Numbered from the stretch's first letter, positions 20,998-31,846 are shown. The stretch: DNA of 64,000 nt from Tetrapyrgos nigripes (GCA_013368315.1 JAACJM010000251.1:1-64000); one strand, 5' to 3'. Translations and numbers: made by a program. The notes: generated by a model not told the origin, from the letters alone.

Positions 20998-21620
20998 TTA
21001 ATTTGTGGTCATGATGCTCTTGGATGAGTTGTTGTCGTAGATCATGAGTCCATTTCGGAGTAGGACTCCTTCAAATTTGAATGGTCCTGGTTCTTCCGAG
21101 TTCGCGATTCCTTCCCCCTTCTGTAAGTATTCGTCTCTCGACTGTCGGATCCTTTTTAGAGTAAGTTCTTCATTAATTTGTAGTCCAGCACAGAGCCTTT
21201 CATTTCCTTTGTTTCGTTCTGCTAATTCAGTCTTTCGCGGATAGACGTCTGATCTACGGGTCAGAGCATCTGGTTTCCCTCCCAGTTTCCCAGGTCGGTA
21301 ATTAATGGTATAATCAAAACCAGAGAGAAATTCTGACCATCGGGCCTGCCGTCTGCTGAGTTTCTTCATCGTAGTAAAGAATGGTAGGTTGTGATGATCT
21401 GAATAAACTTGTACAGTATACCGGGAGCCTTCCAGGTAGGCTCTCCATTGTCTAAACGAGTCTACAATGGCTAGCAATTCTTTATCGAAAATATTGTAGT
21501 TGAGTTTGGCTGCTCCCATTGCTCATGCGTGGAAGGCTACTGGGTGGATTTATCCTGTCTCTGGGTGTGGTTGAGAGAGAATGGCAGCGATGGCATAGTC
21601 GGAAGCATCTGACTCAACGA
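20998..21620 (-). pseudogene. Gy-1 RNase H
   Basis: [15 protein letters not shown] (just below 21620) and [19 protein letters not shown] followed by [11 protein letters not shown] and [15 protein letters not shown] are the RNase H domain of Gypsy pol, which removes RNA from the RNA:DNA hybrid. Two stops lie in between; one (21523-21525 on the minus strand) is a TGA where the family has arginine, consistent with CGA to TGA. Confidence 0.8.
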
Positions 21621-23123
21621 TTATGGGTAGTGTGGGATCAAAGTGTCGTAGGATGGGGCCTGAGTAAAGGCAGTCTTGAGAAGGTCGAAAACGCGTTGCC
21701 TTTGCAGGGTCCATTCGAACGGTATGTTTTTCGAGGTTAAAGCTGTAAGAGGTTTAACAATTCCAGAATAGTTATCCACGAAGCGGCGGTAATAGTTTGC
21801 AAAGCCCAGAAAACTTTGTAGCTCTTTTAAGTTTGTAGGCTCCTTCCACTGTTTGATCACCTCTACCTTTGCTGGATCCATAGAAATCCCTTCCTTGGAG
21901 ACTATCATTCCTAGATATTCCACTGAGTCAATGTGGAAATCGCATTTTGATGGTTTCAGGTGTAGGTCATTTTGCTCTAGTCTTTCCAGCACCCTTTTGA
22001 CGTGTTCTACATGTTCCTCTTCCGTTTCCGAGAATATTAATATATCGTCGAGATATATTACCACAAACACGTCTATCATATCGTGGAAGATATCGTTCAT
22101 GAATCGTTGGAAGACCAAGGGAGCGTTGGTGAGTCCAAAGGGCATTACCAAATATTCGAAAGCGCCATATCTGGTCCTAAATGCGGTCTTCCATTCATGA
22201 CCATCAGCCACTCGTACGTTGTTATATCCAACCCGCAGGTCCAGTTTAGTAAAGTGTTTTGCCTTCCTGAGTCTATCCATAAGGTCCCCAATCAAAGGTA
22301 AGGGATATTTATTCTTAATGGTGACCTTGTTTAACGCTCTGAAGTCGACACACATGCGTAGACTCCCATCCTTCTTTCTAGCGAACAGTACTGGGGCACC
22401 TATAGAAGATTTCGATGCCCTAATAAAACCCTTCCCTAGCATCTCGTCTAAGTATTCTTTCAGTGCTTTTAATTCAGTTTCTGACATATTATAGAGTTTT
22501 CCAGGTGCCAGTAGTGGGTTGTCTCCAGTATCAATGTTAACGTCATAGGGTCGGTGAGGGGGCATTCGTAGTGCTTCTTCTGAGGAGAATACCTTCGTCC
22601 ACGGATGATAAGGTTTTGGTATGATTTTTTGTATATCCTCTTCTTCTTTCCTTATTTCTGTTTTCTTTTGATCTATGCCTAGCTGTGCTGGCTGTCCGTT
22701 CATCTCCTGCAGGGTCCGGGTATCTCGTGTTGGGGTTATGAATAGTGTGAAGGCTTCACATCCTTGTTTGACGAGTGTTGCAAAGGGTGCTGCGCCAATG
22801 AGGCTTATTTTTGGTGTTTCGTTTTGTGTAGTTTTTTCAGGAGTTTTTTCCGGTATTTCCTGGCTTTCAGGGCCTTTACTCCCTCCTTCTTGGTCTTTTC
22901 TTCCTTCTTCCATAGTTGTTATATTTGCATTCTTCGAAGCAAGGTATTCCTCAACCTCAGACTCGTGCAGTAAAAGTGGGTCGTCTAGGCTCAAGGTGCG
23001 TGTTTCTTGTCGTTCTTCAGCTTCTTCTTCCATTGTTACTTGACATTTTTGGCTGTATGGAAGGTAGAAATTTTCTAGTAGCGAGGCCTGTAGTCGTTCC
23101 CCCCCTTCAAACGCAAATGACAA
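21621..23123 (-). CDS. Gy-1 reverse transcriptase (open frame of 500 codons)
   Basis: The frame contains [67 protein letters not shown] and [11 protein letters not shown]; the YLDD catalytic box is intact, followed by the thumb ([17 protein letters not shown]) and [13 protein letters not shown]. It copies the element RNA to DNA. The domain itself carries no stop, although its neighbours do, so the RT is the best-preserved part of Gy-1. Confidence 0.9.
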   Translation of the reverse strand: MSFAFEGGERLQASLLENFYLPYSQKCQVTMEEEAEERQETRTLSLDDPLLLHESEVEEYLASKNANITTMEEGRKDQEGGSKGPESQEIPEKTPEKTTQNETPKISLIGAAPFATLVKQGCEAFTLFITPTRDTRTLQEMNGQPAQLGIDQKKTEIRKEEEDIQKIIPKPYHPWTKVFSSEEALRMPPHRPYDVNIDTGDNPLLAPGKLYNMSETELKALKEYLDEMLGKGFIRASKSSIGAPVLFARKKDGSLRMCVDFRALNKVTIKNKYPLPLIGDLMDRLRKAKHFTKLDLRVGYNNVRVADGHEWKTAFRTRYGAFEYLVMPFGLTNAPLVFQRFMNDIFHDMIDVFVVIYLDDILIFSETEEEHVEHVKRVLERLEQNDLHLKPSKCDFHIDSVEYLGMIVSKEGISMDPAKVEVIKQWKEPTNLKELQSFLGFANYYRRFVDNYSGIVKPLTALTSKNIPFEWTLQRQRVFDLLKTAFTQAPSYDTLIPHYP

Positions 23124-23238
23124 TCCCTTCCAGTTGATTTGTGGGTTAATTTTCCGTAGCCATTCGCTGCTGGATGCAACTTCGTGACTAGCATGTCCTC
23201 CTGGTGAGTCGTACTATCTTCATAAAATAAATCTACTA

Positions 23239-23556
23239 TTACAAAGTGTGTGTGATTATCCCTCCAGAAGTGTGTTCACCGTCAAAGAGAGTTAGGGGTA
23301 GTGGTCGTGGGAGTGTTTGTAATTGGTGGGGATATTTCTGGGCTTGACGGTAGTCTAGAAACGATCTTGAGGCCCCAGAATCAATGAGCGCTGATAAGTA
23401 TTCGTTTTCTTTATGAAACAATTTGGTCTTAATGATAAATGCCTGTTCTGATCGCGATGTGATAGTTACAGGTAATCCAAACTTTTGAAATTGTCTCTCA
23501 TTGCTATCCCTCTCTATTGTTATCGCTCTGAGGATGACATCATCATAGGGGCTCAC
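23239..23556 (-). pseudogene. Gy-1 aspartic protease
   Basis: LIDSGASRSFLDYRQA contains the DSGA active-site box of retroviral-type aspartic proteases; the preceding residues form the usual beta-strands. It overlaps the end of Gag by four bases in another frame, consistent with a frameshifted or fused Gag-Pol. Confidence 0.8.
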
Positions 23557-25003
23557 AACATCCCTGGAAGGTCGTCCTGAGCCCCTTCCTTGTTTCCCTG
23601 TTCTTCTGTAGCTTCTTCCTCTCCTTCTTGACCCAATGGCACCATATTTCCTTCTTCATCATATCCGAAGTATGTTTCGTTTTCATTTTCCTCGATGATA
23701 ATCCCAACTCTTGCTGCTTCAGCTTTTACTTCAACGGGGTCATTTTCTGGTGGACAATCCCTCCCAAAGTGGTCATTCGCGCCACACCTAATGCATAATC
23801 CATTCTTCATCCTTCGCTGGTATTCCTCTGTCGGAAGTCTTACAAACGGCCGTCTCTTGTTTGGTTGTACTTGTGCAGCTCTAGCAGCCGGCGGAGTCGA
23901 ATTTGGTGATGCTCGCGCACGATTCCTATTTGCTTGGGTGGAGGGACCTGGTCCTGCTTGAGCATTCTGTGGCGTTATGCGGGTTCGTGGTGCTGTTATT
24001 GAGTTGACGGTATAAGTGGGATTAGGGTAGGTATTAGTGACCAGTCCAGCCTCGTTAAAGGCTTCTCTTGCTGTATCTAGGTCCAAGAGTCTGTCCACTA
24101 ATGCATTGAATCCTTGAGGAATGTTTCTGACTACGGTGAGGCGATTTCTCAAATCTTTTCTGATCTGTAATAATAATTTCCATCTTAATGCTGGTTCGTT
24201 GTACTGCGTTAAGAGGGACGCGTCTTCAAATCGGACTAAGAAGTCAGCGAATGTTTTGTTGGCTTTTTGCTGTACACGGTCGAGAGCTGCTTGCGAGTAT
24301 AGCTGTTCATCATGTACTCCGAAAAGTCTACTGAACATTCTTATAAAACTTCGCCAGTTGTGGAGTGCAGCCAGGTGAGCGCCCTGTAATGCTTCCCTTT
24401 CAACTAAATTTTGGTAATAACGTGCTGCTGCCCCTGTCAGATAAGAAGAGGCAAAGGTTACTTTGGAAGCCTCAGTTTCATATATCGTAGGTTTAGCCGT
24501 AAACATTCGTATGCAGTCGCTGACGAATGTTCTCCACAAATTTCTGTCACTGCCATTGAACGAGTCCGGCCTTCGTATCTCGAGCTTTGCTTCTCTGGCT
24601 AGGGCTTCCCTCCTTGCTCTTTCCTCCTGATCTCCCCCATTTCCTGCTGGGCCTGGCTCTCCTGGAGGTCCTTGTTCTCCATCTGGTTTCCATTAGGTCC
24701 TGGTGGTCCTGGTGGCCCTGGTACTCCTTTGTGGCCCTTCTTTCCCCGTGGTCCCCAACTCCCCCTTAATATTCCTGAGCCTGATCCAGATGGCTCTCCT
24801 TCACCTCTGTCCTGATCGTCTCCTTCGGATGGGGCTGTGGAACTAGAAGATGTTGATGAAGGTGGTGGTGTACCCTGTCGTGAAGTTGGAGGCGAGGATG
24901 GAGGTTTCCCTCCATATTGTGTCCTGGAAGTCCCAACATTGGGAGTTTTGACGGGTTCTTCTTGAGCCTCCAGTATATTTGCATAGGCTGGTTGACATTT
25001 CAA
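23553..25003 (-). pseudogene. Gy-1 Gag with collagen-like N-terminal stretch and zinc knuckle
   Basis: The 24539-23553 frame encodes the capsid-like region (LTGAAARYYQNLV, FADFLVRFEDASLLTQY) and a CCHC knuckle CIRCGANDHFGRDC (spacing CX2CX4HX4C). The preceding frame 25003-24599 is disordered, rich in S/P/T, and has GVPGPPGPPGPNG, a collagen-like run seen in many basidiomycete Gypsy Gags. One frameshift lies between them near 24590-24540. Gag forms the virus-like particle. Confidence 0.8.
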
Positions 25004-25103
25004 GGTTCTAGAACTCCTTCCGCTATAGGTATTCCTTCCTTGGTCTAAATCGGGACCTGCTACTGATACTTTTTCGGTTATCGTCCCAGACCTTTTGGTT
25101 TCT

Positions 25104-27130
25104 TCAAGTCTGCAATCTTGATGTGGCGGTAAATGTGTTTCTCATGGGTTTCTTACCTTTATCCTTCGTGGGGATCCTTGGTGTATCTGGTGCTGACTGA
25201 TGTACCGAGTCTTGGGGTTGCCTTAATGGGAAGGGTCCTTCACCAGTAAGTACTAGGATTGATGGTTCGTGCTCCTCGTCTGGATAACTCTCCTTTCCTT
25301 CTCCTTGCTCATTCTTCCTCCATAGTTCAGTATTCGCTTTCGATGTTTGGCCCAGGTACATTGCTGGGGTATAACGATATCCCTCCAATCGTACTTCCCC
25401 AGCTCTTCGACGATTAGGTATTGGTGTGATTTCATAGGAAGGTAAATGTTCAATTCCTTCTCTAATTCGCACTGTAGGTTGGCTTGGTTGATTGGGTCCA
25501 GCTTCACGGTTAGGTAGACTAATGGATGTTCAGGCCGAATTATTATTTCTCTGTTGCGGGGGTACATATCTTGGCACTTGTGCTGTGGTTATCGGTTGGT
25601 TGGTTGGTCTTAACTCCATGGTAGTATTTGATAAGTCACTGCAAAGGACCAGGTTTAATGGTCTAGGCGTTTCTCTCCTGCTGATCGGTTGCAGAGCTAC
25701 TGAAGTGCTTCGCGAGGGCCCCACATCTACTAGTACGTTTCGAAGTTCTTTCAATATCCTTTCTGTACTTACCTGCTTCCCTGTTAGTTGCTCATAGCGT
25801 TCTGCCCCCTCTTTCAGAGCTTCTTTCGAGTTATCAGATGCTAAGTCTGATATATTCAAGGGTGACGTCCTTGTTTGTATCTCTCTCGCTTCTGCAGGTG
25901 TGAATGGTCTTCCTCTTGATTTGCTCAGAGAAGAGTCAATCTGTTCAAAGGGAACCAGATCCAAGATGAGTTGCTCTGTGCTTTCCCTTCGTAATTGTTG
26001 GATTCTTTGTTCCAAATGCCTATTACTTATTATACTTTCGATTTCAGGAGGCTGATTTCCTTCCATACTTGCTAATCTTCGTATATATTGGATGGATTCC
26101 TCCATACTCCATCCCATAGTACCAACAACTCCTACTGTTCTAGCAAACTGACAGCACCTATTTCCTAGTTCATCAACTACTTCCATAGCTCTAGTGAACT
26201 CCAATGACATGTGGGTCGTGCTGGTTGGGGTTGCTCTGGGGATTACCATTTGTTCCACCTCCTGATGATCTCGGTCTGTAGTGGCCAATCCTCGGCTCAA
26301 AAAACTTGGCGCTCTTCCCATCTGATTCCTTCTCCATCCTCTCTGGGAACTTCCCCTTGTCAACGCACTGCCCATGATTTACTCGTATTGTTAGGAATAG
26401 GGTTGTGGGTCTGCCGGTTGGCCAGTAGATGGGTAGCGAGGTAACGGGGCCTGGATAGCTGGTAGAGCGATGGGTATGGTATGAGGGGACACACCAGGTG
26501 AGTTCCTTGTTTGGGATTCAGGTATTCTGATTGGGTTGACCATAGTTGGGGCTGGAGTGTGGACCAACAAGTCAATTTGTCCAAAGACTAGTGTTGGGCT
26601 CTGCGTCCTGCCTCTTTGGTCTGTTGGTATTGGGGAATTTTCTTCCCTTCCTGGTACTTCCCTGATCCTGATCTCAGGGCGCACTTCCAGTTCCCCTGAG
26701 TTGTCTTCTTCAACCATGCAGATAGAAGTCCCTTCTGGAGGGACTATCTGGAAGGTCCTCCATAATAGTTGCTGGAACCCTGGGTGGACCACCTCTCAAA
26801 CTTGCCATTGAGTCCGATTCCCTTTGGGCATTTTGGATTTGTGCATCTAAAGTCATTCTTTGTAGGTTGGGATCATTCTGTAAGGCTATGTGTCGGTCAA
26901 TGGGATTATTGTGAGGTTCTGCTGGAGGTTGTACTCAGTGAGTTCGCCTGTTGTGTTGAAAGACCAGGTATTTGGGTTCACTTTGAGGTCGTTGGGAAGA
27001 CCTCTTGTCATCACTTCCTGTACTGGGTATGGTGACTGATCTGATCCTGGTAGCTCCCAACAAAGCTGGGGTAACTCCTAATCGTCTTCCTGGTGTCTCC
27101 CAGGAACTACTCTGGGGGTGTTGGTCCATT
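25104..27130 (-). pseudogene. Gy-1 additional reading frames upstream of Gag
   Basis: Three same-strand frames precede Gag: 26792-26391 (proline-rich), 26375-25530 (281 residues, with a helical part containing VDELGNRCCQFARTVGVVG and GAERYEQLTGKQVSTERILKEL) and 25567-25104. They overlap at their ends in shifted frames, as if one ~550-residue product had suffered two frameshifts. I recognise no domain. Because they lie between the expected 5' end and Gag on the element's own strand, I take them as element-encoded; an unrelated host exon is less likely. Confidence 0.5.
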
Positions 27131-27509
27131 GACCACTGGGTAACAGTGTGTGAAAGGTGGCGTTGGGTGCTTTGGGGGTATTGGGTTGTTGGTTGTCAGT
27201 CTGGGTTTCGGTTTCCTCTCGTTTGGACACGCGTCGTCATTGCTGGTACATGATTTGATAGTCCACTATTATGTTAGAATATGTATAAGGTCTTTTACTA
27301 AATAGTATGATATGTACTAATTAGAATAGTGATCTGAATGCGTATACTGATGGCACTCTTGTGATCGCTGACAGCTCAATGACCCTAGCGTGGATAGGGG
27401 CTTCGTTGAATTGATGAATAGGATTGATTGATTAACGAGATTAATCTGAGATCAGTGGGTGATTTCCGGGACTCCAAATAGAATAAGTGCTTCTTTGATA
27501 GATGATACA

Positions 27510-27894
27510 GGCTGTACGCCGATGCAAGTCGGCTTTGGCAAGTTGATAATTCAATGGCCCAGCTAACAATGTATTTGGGTTGATAACTTGCTGGTCAGAT
27601 AAATACTTGAGATTCCTAATATGTAGATAGTTGACAAAATAGTGGACTAGAGACTTAGGGTCTCTAGTGCATACTTATACCTAAAAAATTGTATTACAGG
27701 GTACTTATCCCATGTTCACATTGCCTTAACATTGCCTCCTTCGTATAGCCAGTGCATTGCCTTCTACACTCTTCGCTTTACAGTTCTCAACATCCAAACC
27801 ATCAGTTCCTGACTCGTTGTTGAGTCTCATTGATCCTTTCTTACCTGAATAGTGTTCTTGTTCAGCCATTCGCCAGGTATTCTATCTTTCCCAC
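27510..27894 (+). repeat. 385-bp repeat, copy 2
   Basis: Gap-free match to 17330-17714. Six of the nine differences are CG in copy 1 and TG or CA here. Upstream (27272-27509) the sequence keeps weak similarity to the region before copy 3 (CAGCTCAATGAC at about 27373 and 28701), so the true repeat unit may start at about 27272 with TGTTAGAATATG. Confidence 0.8.
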
Positions 27895-28223
27895 CGTTCC
27901 TGATTCCCTTGTTCACTTCAGAAGCCTTCCGTAGGCTTGATAATCGTTTGTTGTGGCAATGCATTGTTTGTACAGGTGTTCCCTTTGCTGTTCACAGCTA
28001 TGTCCCCATTGGGGCAGTGTTGGCACGATTATTCAGGATCACCTTGTATGTAGAGCAACACATCACGTTATTGTTCAGATCCTAACAGATCGTCCATATG
28101 TGCAATCCAGGTCTCCTCATTATTACTGCTCTTCAGAGCTATGGGGACACTGTGGTACATATACTTATTGTCTCTGCTGTCGATTTACCTCTGATTTTCT
28201 CTTGATAGTCCAAGCCTGTAGAT

Positions 28224-28526
28224 GCTAAGGAGTTCCCCAAGTCCAAGGCTTGTGTTGCTGCCTATCTCTGCCACACTGAGACCATCAAGGGTTACGTTGA
28301 CCAATTCAACATCAACAAAAACAAGCTTCACAGCTTGGGCAAAATCACCAACTTCATGGAGACTCTCCATAAGGCTGTTGCTCATCAGGAGGAGTTGTCG
28401 AACAATAAAGGCAAACACAGGGTGCATCTAGCTAGCGTTTTCCTTATCAACCATCTTACTTATTTCGACTTTCTACCTAGTGTGGTCCTTCCTCTCCAGA
28501 GAATCCGACATCAAGGTTTTGTCTGA
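28224..28526 (+). CDS. Unrecognised reading frame downstream of repeat copy 2
   Basis: An open frame of about 100 residues begins after a likely splice acceptor near 28220 and reads AKEFPKSKACVAAYLCHTE, then GKITNFMETLHKAVAHQEEL, a helical lysine-rich segment, and stops at 28524-28526. Upstream exons probably lie in 27900-28200. It is not similar by eye to the frames after copies 1 and 3. No family recognised. Confidence 0.35.
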   Translation, partial: AKEFPKSKACVAAYLCHTETIKGYVDQFNINKNKLHSLGKITNFMETLHKAVAHQEELSNNKGKHRVHLASVFLINHLTYFDFLPSVVLPLQRIRHQGFV

Positions 28527-28860
28527 TCTCAAAGACATTCCTGAGGACAATGTTATGGTAAGTCTGTGCTTTCTCTAGCCACTTATACCCCTCGATCTCA
28601 TCTTATTTTATAAGATGGGTGACGCTTGTAAGATATGTACAAAGCTGATATTAAAGTAACACAACAAAAGATACATATACTTAAGTTAGAGGGGTAAGAC
28701 TGCTTAGCAGCTCAATGACTAGTATGCGAATAGAGGTGATTGGTGGTGTTCGAGTTAAAAAGCTTATTAGTAAGCTTAGAGTACAGTCGTTGATCCGTTG
28801 GCGAGTTCTTCGGTTCGAGAGTTAATATAGAAGTGATTCTGGTATATATAAGTAGCTTAG

Positions 28861-29110
28861 CTTATCAAATGATGATAAGTGGCGTGTCAACTCCTCAACG
28901 GCCCCGCTAATAGTCAGATAGAGACAAGTATACTGAATAATCACAGTATATTCCAAACAAGTACGTAGTTAGACAAAATAGTGGACTGGAGACTTAAGGT
29001 CTCCAGTGAGTACTTATACTAAAAATTTGTATTAACTGAAGGGCAGTGCACTGGTCATAGCCTTGCTACTGCCATTCCTCGCATAGCCTATCCTATCTGA
29101 TTTCTTCCAA
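28861..29110 (+). repeat. Diverged copy 3 of the 385-bp repeat family
   Basis: It shares GACAAAATAGTGGACT, the hairpin (ACTGGAGAC TTAAG GTCTCCAGT, 28985-29007) and AGTACTTATACTAAAAA(T) with copies 1 and 2, then CCTCGCATAGCC against CCTTCGTATAGCC. The similarity with copy 2 continues weakly downstream (CCTAATCCTATTGTTTGCTTC). Confidence 0.6.
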
Positions 29111-29389
29111 ACATTTTGTCAACACATTGTTTTCTTGTCCCCCATATTCCTAATCCTATTGTTTGCTTCGGAAAGATCCATAATCCGAGGCTGTTCCTTC
29201 ATGGCCGTGCAGTATTTGTCCCATCATTGTTAGTATTTACCCCATCATTGGTATCATTTGTCCCATCTTTGGTTTGGGGCTGTTCATTTGGTTGAGGCTG
29301 TGATCTGGTTCCTTGGTGCACAGTCACCTGTCTCCTTCACCATTGTGTTGTGAGATTGTTCGGTTCCTAACAGTGTCTAGCCATGCTCC

Positions 29390-30302
29390 TAAGAATGTTA
29401 AAGAGCTTCCAAAGATCACTAAGGTATGTTTCTTCCACTTATTCTAGTACTTAAAGTATTCTGACCATTCTTGCTAGGTCAAGGTGTAAAGGCGACTCCT
29501 GACACGTGAGGCAATCACTCAACAACTGCAGGAGGAGATCCAAAGAGAAAAACTCAAGGATACTCGCCTGCAGGGAAGGGGTATATATACTTGTATGAAG
29601 GCCTGGGAAAAGATCTGCAAAACTATACAGCAGCGATGAAGTAATAGAAAAGTGGAATGATGAAGATCAGAATGATGAACAATAATGATGGATGATGAAA
29701 CGATGAAACAGAGTAAACAAGTCAATGGAGTCCAGATAAAGCAAGAACAAACAAGTCCTAAAGGAGAAGAGAAAGGAAAAGGAAGGCTTCCAGAGCAACT
29801 CCTGGTACCCCTCGTCCAATGACTTGTGCTAGCACCATATGTCTCCATTATTCCTTCATTGAGGGCATTGATACCTCTTCTCGAGAATACCTCAAGGCTG
29901 ACTATTACCTTCATAAGGCTGAGGCTAGTCATCAGGATAAGCTTGCCCATACCAAGTGTAGCTGTGTGTTCACTGGTTCTGTGAACAACTTCAATCCTCT
30001 GTCTACTGGTAAGTACTTAATTCCTTTATTTTTCTCCTACCTAGTGGCTCATTATGATTTCCTTTCTAGAACCGCTTGATACACCTGAGGAGCTTTTCCG
30101 TAAGACCAATGTCAGGGCTTTCTTCAACTATAAGAAACTTCCTGACAAGTCTTTGAATGCTATGCAGAATTTCCTGAGAGGGGAAATGCTGTCTGTTGCT
30201 CATCAAATGCACTTCCTTGCATTACAGAGGGGCTTACAACAATTTAGTGGCAGTTATCGATGCTAAGCTCGAGCGTACAGAGTTGAAGGATGCTGCCATG
30301 GC
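29390..30302 (+). CDS. Unrecognised spliced reading frames downstream of repeat copy 3 (5' part)
   Basis: Short exons near 29390-29430 (APKNVKELPKITK) and 29480-29640 precede a better frame: 29819-30008, a GT-AG intron (30009-30069), and 30070-30235, joined in phase as ...STEPLDTPEELFRKTNVRAFF. The region 30236-30302 continues coding in a neighbouring frame (NLVAVIDAKLERTELKDAA) and is then cut by a solo LTR. The protein is helical and lysine-rich; I do not recognise it. One frameshift lies near 30232. Confidence 0.4.
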
Positions 30303-30774
30303 TGTCACGAACTGCTACAGTTCTTTGCCCTCCTTCCTCTTCTACTACATTATTGCACCCATTTTTTGATCATTCGTCTATTGCATTTCCTCGATAAACC
30401 TTTTAAACCTTATATTACTGACTTTGAACCTTATAGAACCTATCAAACTCTATAATAACTATCAATCAATCTTCCATTCTATCGATCCTATCTTTCCCCT
30501 ATGTTTCTCCACTTTTCCCTAGGTTTCTCCTGTTTCTCCTATCTTTCTCCTATCACCTATTCATTGTTCTTCTATATAAACCACTAGACATTTTAGCTAA
30601 TCCTTTAGTTTGTTCACTTCGTCTCTGCTCCATACCAGTACTATGCAGTGTAGAGCATAGTCAGCCTACTCTTTTCTCTTTCTTTATCTCTATCTCTCAA
30701 TCAATCGCTTTGTATCTGTCCTCAAATTGTGTGACTTGGGTGGTTTGCCATCGAGTGTATCAACGACCTTGAGC
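30303..30774 (+). mobile_element. Solo LTR with 5-bp target duplication
   Basis: It starts TGTCACGAACTG and carries the family marks TTTGTTCACTTCGTCTCTGCTCC, GCAGTGTAGAGCATAGTCAGC and TTGTGTGACTTGGGTGG also found in the Gy-3 LTRs. ATGGC flanks it on both sides (30298-30302 and 30775-30779). The last bases are TTGAGC where relatives have TTGACA. LTR-LTR recombination leaves exactly such a solo LTR. Confidence 0.85.
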
Positions 30775-30897
30775 ATGGCCGAGAAACAGTCTCTTAGGGA
30801 CCTTTCTCCCAAGAGTAGCACTAATAAGTCTATCTCCATTATTCTGATGGGCTTAGTTACTTCTGCCTCATCTGTAGCCGCTCAGGCCTCTCAGTAG
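30775..30897 (+). pseudogene. 3' part of the frame split by the solo LTR
   Basis: Directly after the LTR the frame MAEKQSLRDLSPKSS continues in phase with the part before it (ERTELKDAA, then MA across the duplicated ATGGC) and stops at 30895-30897. The in-phase match across the insertion shows that the LTR landed in an existing frame. Confidence 0.5.
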
Positions 30898-31684
30898 ACC
30901 CTTAGTATAGCTTTCGCTAGGTAGTCAAATTCGGTTTTTGGATCATTTGCATAGGTACACCATCCACTAGATATCAATAAATCTTTCTTTATTGACCTTT
31001 CTGATCTCTCCTAAGCTCCATCATCTTTTCCACTGCTCAGATCCAGATTCCGTCATCATTTAGACTTGGATCAGAATGTTTCTGAGCAGGATATAAACTG
31101 TTAGCACTTAGCGCCACTTTTCCAGACTTGATCCATCCTCATGGCCTGCGTCTATTGTACTCTCGGACATTGGTCCTGTTTCCTTCTCTGTCCTCACTAA
31201 CATCAAGATGTGAGGTCTACATCCCATACCCTGGCTTTTGAAAAGACATCCTACAAACTCTCTTCTCGCTAACCAACGTTGGGTGGCTTCAAAATCCAAC
31301 CCTCATCTATTCAGTCATACTACTTGTAGATGACCTGTTGCTGTCTCCATGAATCAATTGTAAGTACATCAATCGATTGCCATGCGTAGTCGCTAACATC
31401 ATAGACCAGAACGCATCCTCAGATCTATTTGATCGGCAAACCAAAGGCAGGATAAACACTTTTCCCGTAGTAAGTACTGTAACCCTTGACTCATCTGCTA
31501 GGTCCTACAGGCTGTAGTGTACCTTTAACACTACTGGATTGTTCCTTGTCCTTGTATTAAGTAGAGAATGGCCATGTATTAATCTCATTAAGTGGGATTG
31601 CCCATATTATGTAAGCTCATGCCTACAGATTTTTCCAATAGTGTTCGTAAGTTCATTCGACCGGGTTTAAGTATAGGATTAACA
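30898..31684. other. Spacer, no gene
   Basis: No supported frame. A minus-strand frame at 31108-31299 has no motif. Confidence 0.35.
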
Positions 31685-31791
31685 GCAAGTTTAGTGTAGT
31701 GGTTAACACGGTGTCGAAGTATAAGATAACACCAATGCAGTGTCAGTGTTGTCTTACCCTTGCAATCCTTGGTTCAAATCCAAGAACTTGC
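31685..31791 (+). ncRNA. tRNA-like sequence (possible intron-containing tRNA or SINE head)
   Basis: A seven-base acceptor-like stem GCAAGTT/AACTTGC closes the segment. Inside are a D-arm GTG TAGTGGTTAA CAC (box A-like) and a T-arm CTTGG TTCAAAT CCAAG (box B-like). The middle contains a strong 11-bp stem TAAGATAACAC/GTGTTGTCTTA with one G-T pair, larger than any tRNA variable arm, so the anticodon arm cannot be assigned. It may be a tRNA with an intron, a tRNA pseudogene, or a tRNA-derived SINE. Confidence 0.55.
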
Positions 31792-31846
31792 ATTCCATCA
31801 CCTATCTGCGGTGTTTGGTAGCATCTTGCATATCTATATGTCTTAA

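Larger units (their letters stand above)
18916..27240 (-). mobile_element. Gy-1: degenerate chromodomain Ty3/Gypsy retrotransposon
   Basis: On the minus strand, from high to low coordinates: accessory frames (26792-25104), Gag (25003-23553), protease (23556-23239), reverse transcriptase (23123-21621), RNase H (21620-20998), integrase (20965-19953) and chromodomain (19370-18916). This gag-PR-RT-RH-IN-chromodomain order defines chromoviruses. Several frameshifts and stops separate the parts. I could not identify a pair of LTRs: the 385-bp repeats at 17330 and 27510 flank it in direct orientation but sit beside plus-strand frames, so I do not claim them as its LTRs. A MITE at 19379-19963 interrupts it. 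Confidence 0.85.

Noticed and set aside
22675..23043. Plus-strand frames inside Gy-1 reverse transcriptase
   Set aside because: Antisense shadows of the RT frame.
17330..27894. The 385-bp repeats as the LTR pair of Gy-1
   Set aside because: They flank Gy-1 in direct orientation, but a diverged third copy and the frames after each copy suggest an independent family; over 1.2 kb of unrelated plus-strand sequence lies between copy 1 and the Gy-1 chromodomain, and I see no primer-binding site or purine tract beside them.
29519..29950. Minus-strand 143-codon frame
   Set aside because: Low-complexity, and antisense to the better-supported spliced plus-strand frame at 29819-30235.
31685..31791. 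Ordinary functional tRNA gene
   Set aside because: No anticodon arm can be placed and the internal stem is too long; kept only as tRNA-like.
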